This document shows, piece after piece, positions 1-5,778 of a stretch of 7,648 nucleotides of DNA. Every line of letters begins with the position of its first letter. Within the stretch, counting starts at the first letter, position 1. Location: positions 1 to 7,648 of the forward strand of contig DWVA01000068.1 in NCBI GenBank assembly GCA_019120475.1, written 5' to 3'. Both the position numbers and the translations under genes were made by a program. Under the pieces are notes generated by a model that was not told the origin of the DNA, did not search any database, and saw nothing but the letters and a program-made list of their open reading frames with translations. Origin of the DNA: Candidatus Blautia intestinipullorum. Lineage in GTDB: Bacteria; Bacillota; Clostridia; Lachnospirales; Lachnospiraceae.

Positions 1-4
1 ATCA

Positions 5-24
5 TTGTACTACTTTTCGTACAA
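5..24. repeat. Short inverted repeat (6-bp arms, 8-nt spacer)
   Basis: TTGTAC at 5-10 is mirrored by GTACAA at 19-24 around an 8-nt T-rich spacer. It could be the dyad of a regulator site or a weak hairpin. No T-tract follows it directly, so it is not an obvious terminator. Whatever it acts on may lie off the left edge. A 6-bp perfect dyad can occur by chance. Confidence 0.3.
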
Positions 25-52
25 AAAGGGAAGGGTGAATCTCAGCATTCTT

Positions 53-149
53 AAGGAGGTTTCTTTATAATGTCTGTTTTTTTACAATGAATTTGCGAAT
101 TGCAGATTGCGGTTTTTTTGCCGACAGAGTATACTGTAACAGAAAATGA
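53..149 (+). other. Leader stretch with orphan strong Shine-Dalgarno and chained mini-ORFs
   Basis: AAGGAGG at 53-59 is a near-perfect Shine-Dalgarno sequence, yet the ATG ten bases later (70-72) opens only a six-residue ORF (MSVFLQ, stop 88-90). An ATG at 87-89 overlaps that stop as ATGA and opens a 20-codon ORF ending at 147-149. That stop overlaps the first possible maf ATG (146-148), again as ATGA. An open frame entering from the left edge also ends at 68-70, sharing a base with the ATG at 70. The geometry is seen directly. That any of these peptides is made, or that this is a leader-peptide or coupled-translation device, is inference. The stretch may instead be the decayed end of an upstream gene. 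Confidence 0.2.
107..135 (+). promoter_or_regulatory. Candidate sigma-A promoter for the maf operon
   Basis: TTGCGG (107-112) and TATACT (130-135) are separated by 17 bp. The -10 matches the consensus at 5 of 6 positions, but the -35 matches only at TTG. Transcription would start near 141-143, giving a leader of about 28 nt before the ATG at 170. It would make the ATG at 146 almost leaderless, which supports the later start. Confidence 0.45.
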
Positions 150-169
150 CGAAAAGGAACGAAAAAATT

Positions 170-790
170 ATGAGAAGAATAATACTTGCTTCCGCTTCTC
201 CAAGACGGAGAGAGCTTTTGGAGCAGGCCGGAGCAGCTTTTGAGGTACGCCCCGGGAACGGGGAGGAAGTGATCCCCAGCCAGGATCCGGAAACGGTTGT
301 AAAAGAACTGTCCCGGCAGAAAGCGCTTCAGGCAGTCTGTCCGGCGGACGAGGGAACGGTGATCCTGGGAGCGGACACGATCGTTGCCTTTGCGGGAAAA
401 ATACTCGGCAAGCCCAGAGACAGGGAAGATGCGGAAAAAACTTTGAACATGCTCCAGGGGAATACGCACCAGGTATATACAGGGGTGACGATTCTGGAAA
501 AAAGAGAAGGAGAATGGAAGGAAACTACATTTGCGGAATGTACGGACGTAACCTTCTATCCGGTATCCGAGGAGGAGATCAAAAGCTATGTAAAGACAGG
601 AGAACCGATGGATAAGGCCGGAAGCTACGGTATCCAGGGAAAGTTCGGCATTTATGTAAAAGCTATCCGGGGAGAATACTCCAATGTGGTGGGGCTTCCT
701 GTGGGGAGACTTTTTTATGAGGCAAAAAAACTGGGAATAGAACTGAGAACAAAACTGGAGGATGAAAATGATCAGGGCATTCATATTTGA
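170..790 (+). CDS. maf: Maf family nucleoside triphosphate pyrophosphatase (YhdE-like)
   Basis: Maf proteins are cytoplasmic pyrophosphatases that hydrolyse dTTP, UTP and related or modified nucleotides to monophosphates. They are regarded as house-cleaning enzymes and are linked to septum formation and division arrest. The 206 residues carry the family signatures in order: the N-terminal SASPRRRELL loop (residues 8-17), GADTIV with Asp69, KP at 81-82, HQVYTGV (100-106), and EPMDKAGSYGIQG (145-157) with Asp148, Lys149 and Gln156. T70 and Q156 fit the dTTP/UTP-type (YhdE) subgroup rather than YceF, but specificity is inferred. An ATG at 146 would add eight residues. I prefer 170 because AAGGAA at 154-159 sits ten bases upstream, the family normally begins right before the SASPRR loop, and length then matches the usual 190-205. 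The gene is complete. Its last 23 bases overlap the next gene and contain part of that gene's translation start. Confidence 0.95.
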   Translation: MRRIILASASPRRRELLEQAGAAFEVRPGNGEEVIPSQDPETVVKELSRQKALQAVCPADEGTVILGADTIVAFAGKILGKPRDREDAEKTLNMLQGNTHQVYTGVTILEKREGEWKETTFAECTDVTFYPVSEEEIKSYVKTGEPMDKAGSYGIQGKFGIYVKAIRGEYSNVVGLPVGRLFYEAKKLGIELRTKLEDENDQGIHI

Positions 791-1448
791 TCTTGACGGA
801 ACGCTGGCGAATACACTGGAATCTATGGCATATGTGGCAAACGGGATTATGAGAGAGTTTGGACTTTCAGAACTTCCTGCAGACAACTTCCGGTATTACA
901 GCGGAGAGGGAGCGGAAATGCTGGTCCGCCGCTGTCTGAAGGACGCCGGAGATCCGGATCTTACTCATTTCGAGGAAGCGAGACGTCTGTACAGGGAAAA
1001 ATTCGACGAGGATCCTTTATATAAAGTGACCCCTTATGATGGGATTCCGGAAACTTTAAGAGAATTGAAAAAGAGGGGGCTGCATCTGGCAGTCTGTTCT
1101 AATAAACCTCATGAAGCGGCGGTAAAGGTGATCCAAAAGCTTTTCGGCGATGAACTGGATCTTGTCATCGGACAGAGCGACAGGATCCGAAGAAAACCGG
1201 CGCCGGACGCTCCTCTGAAGGCAGCAGAGATTTTTGGAGTCCTGCCGGAGGAATGTATGTATGTAGGCGATACAAAAACGGACATGGAAACAGGAAAAGC
1301 TGCAGGAATGTATACGATAGGCGCGCTGTGGGGATTCCGCGACAGGCAGGAACTGGAGAGCAGCGGAGCGGACAGAGTGGCGGAAACACCTGCAGAATTA
1401 CTGCAGATTTATGAGGAGTATGAATATGATAAAATTAGTGGCAAGTGA
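768..1448 (+). CDS. HAD hydrolase, phosphoglycolate phosphatase-like (Gph family)
   Basis: This is a cytoplasmic haloacid dehalogenase-superfamily phosphatase of 226 residues with an alpha-helical C1 cap. All four HAD motifs are present: FDLDGT with nucleophile Asp8 and acid/base Asp10, Ser111 in AVCSNKP, Lys143 in RRKPAP, and the Mg-binding GDTKTDM with Asp168 and Asp172. The cap lies at about residues 15-85. The overall pattern is that of phosphoglycolate phosphatase-like (Gph/PpaX) proteins. The true substrate, whether 2-phosphoglycolate, pyrophosphate or a nucleotide monophosphate, cannot be read from the sequence. An ATG at 762 is in frame, but GGAGG (757-761) abuts it. The ATG at 768 has that RBS at six bases and yields the canonical short lead-in to the DxD motif. 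The gene overlaps maf by 23 nt, so coupled translation is likely. With Maf it fits removal of unwanted phosphorylated metabolites, which is inferred from context. Confidence 0.92.
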   Translation: MIRAFIFDLDGTLANTLESMAYVANGIMREFGLSELPADNFRYYSGEGAEMLVRRCLKDAGDPDLTHFEEARRLYREKFDEDPLYKVTPYDGIPETLRELKKRGLHLAVCSNKPHEAAVKVIQKLFGDELDLVIGQSDRIRRKPAPDAPLKAAEIFGVLPEECMYVGDTKTDMETGKAAGMYTIGALWGFRDRQELESSGADRVAETPAELLQIYEEYEYDKISGK

Positions 1449-2241
1449 TCTGGACGGGACGCTGCTTCTGAACGGAGCGCAGTCTCTCCCGGAAGAATTA
1501 TTTCCGTTGATCAGAGAGTTAAAAGAAAATAAAATCCTTTTTGTGGCCGCCAGCGGCCGTCAGTATCCGAATATGAGACGCCTGTTCGCGCCTGTTTTGG
1601 ATGATATGGCGTTTATCTGTGAAAACGGGGCCATGGCGGTACAGAATGAAAAAGTACTTTATCAGGATCGGTGTGATCCGGCGCTGACAAGGGAGATCGC
1701 GGAGGCCATCTATGAAACGGAAGGAGCAGAATTTTCCTGCGCTACAAAAGATTTCTACTACATTATGCCAAAGACGCAGCATTTTCTGGAACTGATGACA
1801 GAGGTGGTAAAAACAGATTCCAGGGTGATCGACAGCTTTGATAAAATCACGGAGCCGTGTATGAAGCTTGCTGTATATGAAAAGGACGGAGTTCAGGAGG
1901 AGTCCATCCGGTACTGGCAGGAGCGCTTTTCCGGCAGGTGCACAGTTGTGACTTCCGGTTTTGCCTGGGTGGATTTTATTCCGCTGGGAACAAATAAGGC
2001 AAGAGGACTTGAGGTATACCAGAAACGTCTGGGAATCCTGCCGGAAGAATGTGTGGTTTTCGGAGATGAATACAACGATATAGAAATGCTGAAGGCAACT
2101 CCCTACAGTTTCGCAATGGAACACGCGAAGCCCGGAGTAAAAAAAGCCGCGTCCTATACGACGAAGCGTGTAGAGACGGTGCTGGAAGAACTGATCAGAA
2201 CAAAGGGAAATATAGAGGAGGCGATGAAACGTGTACAGTAA
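1426..2241 (+). CDS. Cof-type HAD-IIB family hydrolase
   Basis: This is a cytoplasmic HAD phosphatase of 271 residues, a normal length for the Cof/YidA/YbiV group, which act on sugar phosphates, flavin precursors and other small phosphoesters. Motif I is SDLDGT with Asp8 and Asp10. Motif II is AASGR with Ser43, followed by the ENGA signature (66-69) typical of this subfamily. Motif III is Lys191 in GTNKARGL. Motif IV is GDEYNDIEML with Asp214, Asn217 and Asp218. The C2B cap occupies roughly residues 80-185. In-frame ATGs occur at 1411, 1420 and 1426. GAGGAG at 1413-1418 is seven bases before 1426 and too close to 1420, so 1426 is chosen. The start overlaps the previous gene by 23 nt, the same overlap as at the maf junction. 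The substrate is unknown. The two HAD genes belong to different cap classes and are not recent copies of each other. Confidence 0.93.
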   Translation: MIKLVASDLDGTLLLNGAQSLPEELFPLIRELKENKILFVAASGRQYPNMRRLFAPVLDDMAFICENGAMAVQNEKVLYQDRCDPALTREIAEAIYETEGAEFSCATKDFYYIMPKTQHFLELMTEVVKTDSRVIDSFDKITEPCMKLAVYEKDGVQEESIRYWQERFSGRCTVVTSGFAWVDFIPLGTNKARGLEVYQKRLGILPEECVVFGDEYNDIEMLKATPYSFAMEHAKPGVKKAASYTTKRVETVLEELIRTKGNIEEAMKRVQ

Positions 2242-2488
2242 AGAGTGCATACAGGTGTTTTTAAAGGAACAGAGCCGTCTGTTTGACGAGTCGGTAGCAG
2301 AGACTCCTGAAGAAGCAGAGGAATTTCTGGAGGAATGCATGGCGGCGGAGGTCCGTTCTCTGAAGGAGGTCCGCAGATATCTTGACGAGTCAGGCGCAGA
2401 TGTGGAAGGACTGTCTGACCGGGAACTGGAAGAATCAGCGGAAGTCTTTGCGCTTCCATCAGGAGGCTACCTGATCGTGGAAGGCTGA
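2231..2488 (+). CDS. Small acidic conserved-looking protein, function unknown
   Basis: This is an 85-residue protein starting at GTG. GAGGAGG at 2215-2221 lies nine bases upstream, and the start overlaps the preceding stop by 11 nt, so this is very likely a real, translationally coupled fourth gene. It has no signal peptide or membrane segment. About 23 Asp/Glu against 8 Lys/Arg make it strongly acidic. Residues 1-65 look mostly helical (amphipathic stretches around 5-20, 25-50 and 60-70). The end, ALPSGGYLIVEG, looks like a beta hairpin closing a small domain. I do not recognise a characterised family. Position suggests a partner or regulator of the phosphatases upstream, but this is only context. 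Confidence 0.75.
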   Translation: MYSKECIQVFLKEQSRLFDESVAETPEEAEEFLEECMAAEVRSLKEVRRYLDESGADVEGLSDRELEESAEVFALPSGGYLIVEG

Positions 2489-2540
2489 AAAAGCGGAAAA
2501 ACTGGAAGGAAAATAGAAATTACATAGGCAGTGCCTCCTG

Positions 2541-2549
2541 TGATATAAT
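2541..2549 (+). promoter_or_regulatory. Extended -10 promoter for the surface-protein gene
   Basis: TGA directly followed by a perfect TATAAT (2544-2549) makes an extended -10 element, predicting a start near 2556. There is no good -35 at 16-18 bp; the bases around 2520-2526 match poorly, which is tolerated for TGn promoters. A small dyad, AGGC-AGT-GCCT (2526-2536), lies just upstream and could be a regulator contact, though it is short. No terminator hairpin is visible between 2488 and this site, so some read-through from the maf operon is possible. Confidence 0.6.
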
Positions 2550-2555
2550 GAGGAT

Positions 2556-2653
2556 ACCTAAAAAGGGGTCCGGAACAGGATCTTTATCCTGAAAAAGTAT
2601 AGAATTACAGGTGAATGCAGGGGAGCTGCAGAAGCCGAAAAGGAGGATGACTT
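2556..2653 (+). other. Structured 5' leader of the surface-protein gene
   Basis: About 98 nt separate the predicted transcription start from the ATG at 2654. Two perfect small hairpins lie in it: CAGGAT/ATCCTG with loop CTTT (2576-2591), and TGCAG/CTGCA with loop GGGAG (2616-2630). The GGGAG loop is itself Shine-Dalgarno-like. The second hairpin ends ten bases before the true RBS, AGGAGG (2641-2646). I do not recognise a known riboswitch class. It may be a simple stabilising leader. Confidence 0.35.
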
Positions 2654-5600
2654 ATGAGGGAAAAAAGAATTACAGCAGTTATTTTGTCAGTTTTTATGGT
2701 ATTATCCCTGCTTCCTTCCACTGTTTTTGCTGCAGCATCGTCTGCTGCTCTGGAGGGGCAACTGAAAATCAGCGGAACAGCAGCAGTGGGAAGTACCCTG
2801 AAAGCTGATCTGAAAGAGGTAAAGCCTCAGGGACTGTCCGAGGACAGCATAAGTTATTTATGGTCCCGGAAGACAGACGGCGATGAGGAAATGAAGGAAC
2901 TCAGCAAAGAAAAAAGCTACACAGTGGCTCAGGAGGATCTGGGTGCTAAGATCGTTCTTACGATCACCGGACTGGAAGACAAAGGGATCACAGGATCTTT
3001 GAAGGCGTCTACCGGATATGTGGTGACTGCAGAAGAGGCTGCCGCCCAGAATGCCCAGGGCTCTGAGGCTGCCGGCACAGACCAGGCCGCAGATCAGACG
3101 GAAGCGGCGGATTCAGGAGAAGAAGCATCCGGAGAAACGGCAGAAGAGCCTTCCCTGAACGATGAAAGCGAAGAAGCGGCGGAGGAACCTTCGGAAGAGG
3201 TTCCGGAAGGAGAAATGTCTGAAGAGGATCCGGCGGAAAGCGCACCGGAGGACATGACGGAAGAAAATGAAGAATATACAGAGGATCCTGCAGTACAGGA
3301 GGAATCCCAGAATGAGGAAAACGGGGAGTATGACCAGGAATCAGAGGAAGCCGGAACAGAAGAGGTAGATGGAATCCCTCCGGCTACAGAGGACGGAACC
3401 TATTACGAGGAAACTTCAGATGCTGCTGCGGAAACAGCAGACAGCGCCAATGAAAATGAAGTGATCCTGTCAGAAGGGCTTACAGAAGAAGCCGGGACGG
3501 AAGCAGTAGGAGACATACCTGCGGCGGAAGAAGATGAAATCCAGACAGAAGAAGACAGCAGCAGCGAAACGGAAAATACAGGAAACGAAGATCCGGATGT
3601 ATCTTATCAGGCGGAAGTTTCCACAGAGGACGGTTCCGGCATCCTGGACTTCGGAACTGTTGCTTCAGGAGAAGAGGAAGACAATGAAGGACAGTATGTG
3701 ACGGTGAAGAACACAGGAACAGGAACGCTGCACTTCACAGAAATCAGTCCGGAGCATTTTGTAGTCCAGGATATCAGCGATCCTCTGGAACCGGGAGAAA
3801 CCGTGGAACTGTGGATCGGCCCGAGAGCGGGAACAGGGTCCGGTACTTATGAAGACACTATCACATATGCAAGTGAAGAGGGAGCAGAAGCCTCCTTTAT
3901 CGCGAAGATGACTGTGAAGGAGGAAAGCCCCAAGGCCGCTGTAGAAGCAGACAAGGAAGCTCTGGAATTTACAGGAGCAGAGGAGCAGACGATAACAATA
4001 ACAAATTCCGGGACGCAGGCAGTGACAATCGAAACATCTACAGTAGCGGGAACAGTGTCGGTAGCGCCTTCGGATCCGGTGACTGTAGAGGCGGGGTCGT
4101 CCTTTACATTTACAGTAAAACCGGAAACGGAAAACCTGGAAGCCGGGAAATCCTATGACGATACGATCAGCTTTTCAAATGTGTCGGACGGCAGCCAGCT
4201 CCTCTCTGTTTCTGTAAAGACAACATTGCCGGAGGCAACGGCGACACCTACTCCGGAACCGGAAAAAACAAGTCAGATCGAAGCGGATGTTTCGGAACTG
4301 GATTTTGGTACGGCAGTGGAAGGCTATGCGGAGGCTCCGGCAGAGAAATCTGTGACAGTGACCAATACTGGAACCGGAGATGCCGAGCTGAGCTGGTCTG
4401 TAAACGGAAAAGAGGAAGCCCAGTATTTTGACGCATCCCTTGCAGATGACAAGGTAAGCGCCCAGGGCGGATCTGTTTCCTTTACTGTCAGACCGAAGAA
4501 AGGTCTGGCGGCAGGCAGTTATGAAGAAACTTTTGTGATTACAGACAAAGGAACAGGAACTGAAATACAGATCACTGCGGGATTTGCAGTGGAGCAAAGC
4601 ACGCATAGTCTTTCCGTATCTCCGGATACACTGGAATTTTCCAGTACCAAAGAGGGATATGGCGAGGTAGAGGCGCAGCAGTTTACTGTTACCAATAACG
4701 GAAATCAGACGGAAACTCTGACGCAGCCTTCCGCGGAAAACTTTGAGGTCAGCGGATCGGGATCGGCAGATCTTGTACTGCAGCCAGGAGAATCGGTAAG
4801 CTTTACCATCCGTCCGAAAACAGGATTGGCGGCGGGCAGCTATGAGGAAAGCGTAAAGATCGCTTCCGGACAGGCTGAAGCAAATGTTGGGGTAAAATTC
4901 CAGGTGATCAAAGGAACGGCGACAGTTACCAAGATCCAGCAGCCGTCAGCAGTGACAGGAATTGTAAACGGAACGAAAAAAGACGCGCAGTCATTGAAGC
5001 TTCCGTCAACAGTGGTGATAGAAACCACCGCGGGAAATATGAAAGCCTCAGTTGCATGGGATGTAGAAAACTGCAGCTACGATCCATCCAGCACAGAGGC
5101 GCAGAATTTCCGTATCCGGGGAGCGGTTTCTCTTCCGGACGGTGTGGATAACAATAACCAACTGACGCTTTTGGCGTATATTCAGGTAAGTGTAAATGCA
5201 TATTCTCCGAAAAAAGCTTCTGCGGATGATAATTATATATCCGGAATCGAGTATAACGGAGTGTATACGACGCAGTCCAGAATCTCCTTTACCGCAGTAG
5301 GCGCGGGCATGGATAATACCTCTCCAAGAAAAGGAGATACACGTTATATACCTTTGAACTGGACGGTAATCAATACAAACACTTGGACGGAGGCGCCGTA
5401 TACAGGCTCTTTCGGAATGGCAAAGAGCGGAAGCTACACATTGAAGGTGGCTTTTAAACTTCAGCAGTATAACGGCAGTGCCTGGACAAATGCAGAGGGA
5501 TCTGATACGAAACAGGTTCCGTTCCGTATATCAAAAGCGAAGGTAACGGCTCCCGGTCTGGATCTGACTCCGGCGGCAAACCGCAGAAATGCTGTAAAAA

Positions 5601-5698
5601 CAGGAGACAGCACGCCGATCCTGCCGTTTGTGATCATTCTTATTGCAGCGGTTGTGGTAATTGGAGGGATTCTTGTTTACCGGAACAGGAAAAAATAA
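2654..5698 (+). CDS. Large secreted, wall/membrane-anchored multi-domain Ig-like surface protein
   Basis: This is a 1014-residue exported protein. AGGAGG (2641-2646) lies seven bases before the ATG. Residues 1-26 are a classical signal peptide (REKR charges, hydrophobic core, cleavage after VFA). Residues about 31-125 resemble the Ig-like 'GTAxVGSTLxA...YxW...YTVxxxDLG' domain common in clostridial surface proteins. Residues about 126-319 are an Asp/Glu/Ala/Ser-rich low-complexity stretch. Residues about 320-754 hold four related beta-sandwich repeats of the HYDIN/ASPM-like ('choice-of-anchor D') kind, split by an ATPTPEPE linker near 528-535. Residues about 755-858 look like a Big_4-like bacterial Ig domain (LPSTVVIETTAG...ASVAWD). 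Residues about 859-970 are a further beta domain (YISGIEYNGVYT...VGAGMDNTSP). The tail has VKTGDSTP (981-988), a hydrophobic helix (about 989-1009) and YRNRKK. Without LPXTG, it is either sorted by a sortase with relaxed specificity or simply membrane-anchored. No enzymatic motif is seen. Adhesion, or acting as a stalk or scaffold, is inferred from the architecture. Confidence 0.9.
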   Translation: MREKRITAVILSVFMVLSLLPSTVFAAASSAALEGQLKISGTAAVGSTLKADLKEVKPQGLSEDSISYLWSRKTDGDEEMKELSKEKSYTVAQEDLGAKIVLTITGLEDKGITGSLKASTGYVVTAEEAAAQNAQGSEAAGTDQAADQTEAADSGEEASGETAEEPSLNDESEEAAEEPSEEVPEGEMSEEDPAESAPEDMTEENEEYTEDPAVQEESQNEENGEYDQESEEAGTEEVDGIPPATEDGTYYEETSDAAAETADSANENEVILSEGLTEEAGTEAVGDIPAAEEDEIQTEEDSSSETENTGNEDPDVSYQAEVSTEDGSGILDFGTVASGEEEDNEGQYVTVKNTGTGTLHFTEISPEHFVVQDISDPLEPGETVELWIGPRAGTGSGTYEDTITYASEEGAEASFIAKMTVKEESPKAAVEADKEALEFTGAEEQTITITNSGTQAVTIETSTVAGTVSVAPSDPVTVEAGSSFTFTVKPETENLEAGKSYDDTISFSNVSDGSQLLSVSVKTTLPEATATPTPEPEKTSQIEADVSELDFGTAVEGYAEAPAEKSVTVTNTGTGDAELSWSVNGKEEAQYFDASLADDKVSAQGGSVSFTVRPKKGLAAGSYEETFVITDKGTGTEIQITAGFAVEQSTHSLSVSPDTLEFSSTKEGYGEVEAQQFTVTNNGNQTETLTQPSAENFEVSGSGSADLVLQPGESVSFTIRPKTGLAAGSYEESVKIASGQAEANVGVKFQVIKGTATVTKIQQPSAVTGIVNGTKKDAQSLKLPSTVVIETTAGNMKASVAWDVENCSYDPSSTEAQNFRIRGAVSLPDGVDNNNQLTLLAYIQVSVNAYSPKKASADDNYISGIEYNGVYTTQSRISFTAVGAGMDNTSPRKGDTRYIPLNWTVINTNTWTEAPYTGSFGMAKSGSYTLKVAFKLQQYNGSAWTNAEGSDTKQVPFRISKAKVTAPGLDLTPAANRRNAVKTGDSTPILPFVIILIAAVVVIGGILVYRNRKK
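3614..4916 (+). repeat. Four diverged Ig-like (HYDIN/ASPM-type) repeats in the surface protein
   Basis: Each unit is about 100-107 residues: about 321-422, 425-526, 542-648 and 649-754. Units 1, 3 and 4 open with a LDFGT- or LEFSS-like strand plus a G-rich turn; unit 2 has LEFTG. Each has a VTxTNTGTG-like strand and closes with a signature of the form FTxRPxxGLxAGSYEE(T/S): units 3 and 4 share GLAAGSYEE exactly, unit 1 has GTGSGTYEDT, and unit 2 has LEAGKSYDDT. DNA identity between units is visibly eroded, so these are old duplications and unlikely to be recombining now. Confidence 0.8.
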
Positions 5699-5714
5699 AA
5701 AAATGCTTCAAATT

Positions 5715-5750
5715 ATTAGCACTCATTTCAAATGAGTGCTAATTTTTTCT
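5715..5750 (+). terminator. Probable Rho-independent terminator of the surface-protein gene
   Basis: A perfect 13-bp inverted repeat (5715-5727 with 5731-5743, loop TCA) begins 17 bases after the TAA at 5696-5698 and runs into TTTTTTCTT. That is the arrangement of an intrinsic terminator. The stem is AT-rich with only four G-C pairs, so its efficiency may be modest. It coincides with the CIRCE operator of the next gene. Confidence 0.6.
5716..5742. promoter_or_regulatory. CIRCE element (HrcA repressor operator)
   Basis: TTAGCACTC-N9-GAGTGCTAA matches the canonical CIRCE consensus at every arm position. CIRCE is bound as a dyad by the heat-shock repressor HrcA, which depends on GroEL for activity, and normally controls groESL and dnaK operons. 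Here it lies 76 bases upstream of htpG and 7 bases upstream of the predicted -35. That places htpG in the HrcA regulon of this organism, whereas in Bacillus subtilis htpG is HrcA-independent. The hrcA gene is not in the window. Confidence 0.95.
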
Positions 5751-5778
5751 TGACTTTTTATAAAAAGGGTATTACTAT
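5750..5778 (+). promoter_or_regulatory. Sigma-A-like promoter of htpG
   Basis: TTGACT (5750-5755) and TACTAT (5773-5778) are separated by 17 bp. The -35 matches consensus at 5 of 6 positions and the -10 at 4 of 6. Transcription would start near 5785, giving a leader of about 34 nt with AAAGGAG at 5802-5808. A perfect 14-bp palindrome, CTTTTTATAAAAAG (5754-5767), fills most of the spacer. CIRCE lies just upstream rather than downstream of the start, so repression would occur by occlusion at the -35. Confidence 0.7.

Noticed and set aside
91..120. Possible terminator ending in the T7 tract at 112-118
   Set aside because: The bases before the T-tract do not form a stable inverted repeat; only three A-T pairs can form before mismatches.
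65..886. Long minus-strand open frame opposite maf
   Set aside because: It lacks recognisable motifs and has a low-complexity Phe/Ser-rich translation. It lies antisense to maf and the first HAD gene, both supported by clear catalytic motifs.
768..2241. Recent tandem duplication giving the two HAD genes
   Set aside because: They belong to different cap classes (C1 versus C2B) with different motif spacing and lengths. Only the generic HAD motifs and the start contexts resemble each other.
1519..2340. Long minus-strand open frame opposite the Cof-type HAD gene
   Set aside because: It is an antisense shadow of a gene with all four HAD motifs, and it has no protein-like domain pattern of its own.
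2489..2540. Terminator for the maf operon
   Set aside because: The stretch after the stop at 2488 is A-rich without a G/C-rich dyad followed by T residues. The only dyad (2526-2536) has 4-bp arms and no T-tract.
2556..2653. Possible ydaO-type (cyclic-di-AMP) riboswitch, because GGTGAAT and a CTGCAG hairpin occur in the leader of a surface gene
   Set aside because: The other conserved blocks of that class are not visible, the leader is shorter than the usual aptamer, and the matching words are short and common. Other riboswitch classes I considered (c-di-GMP-I, TPP, THF) also fail on conserved cores.
2611..2808. 65-codon plus-strand frame overlapping the start of the surface-protein gene
   Set aside because: It is out of frame with a strongly supported signal-peptide gene and has no RBS of its own. 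Its codons simply cover the leader and the real RBS.
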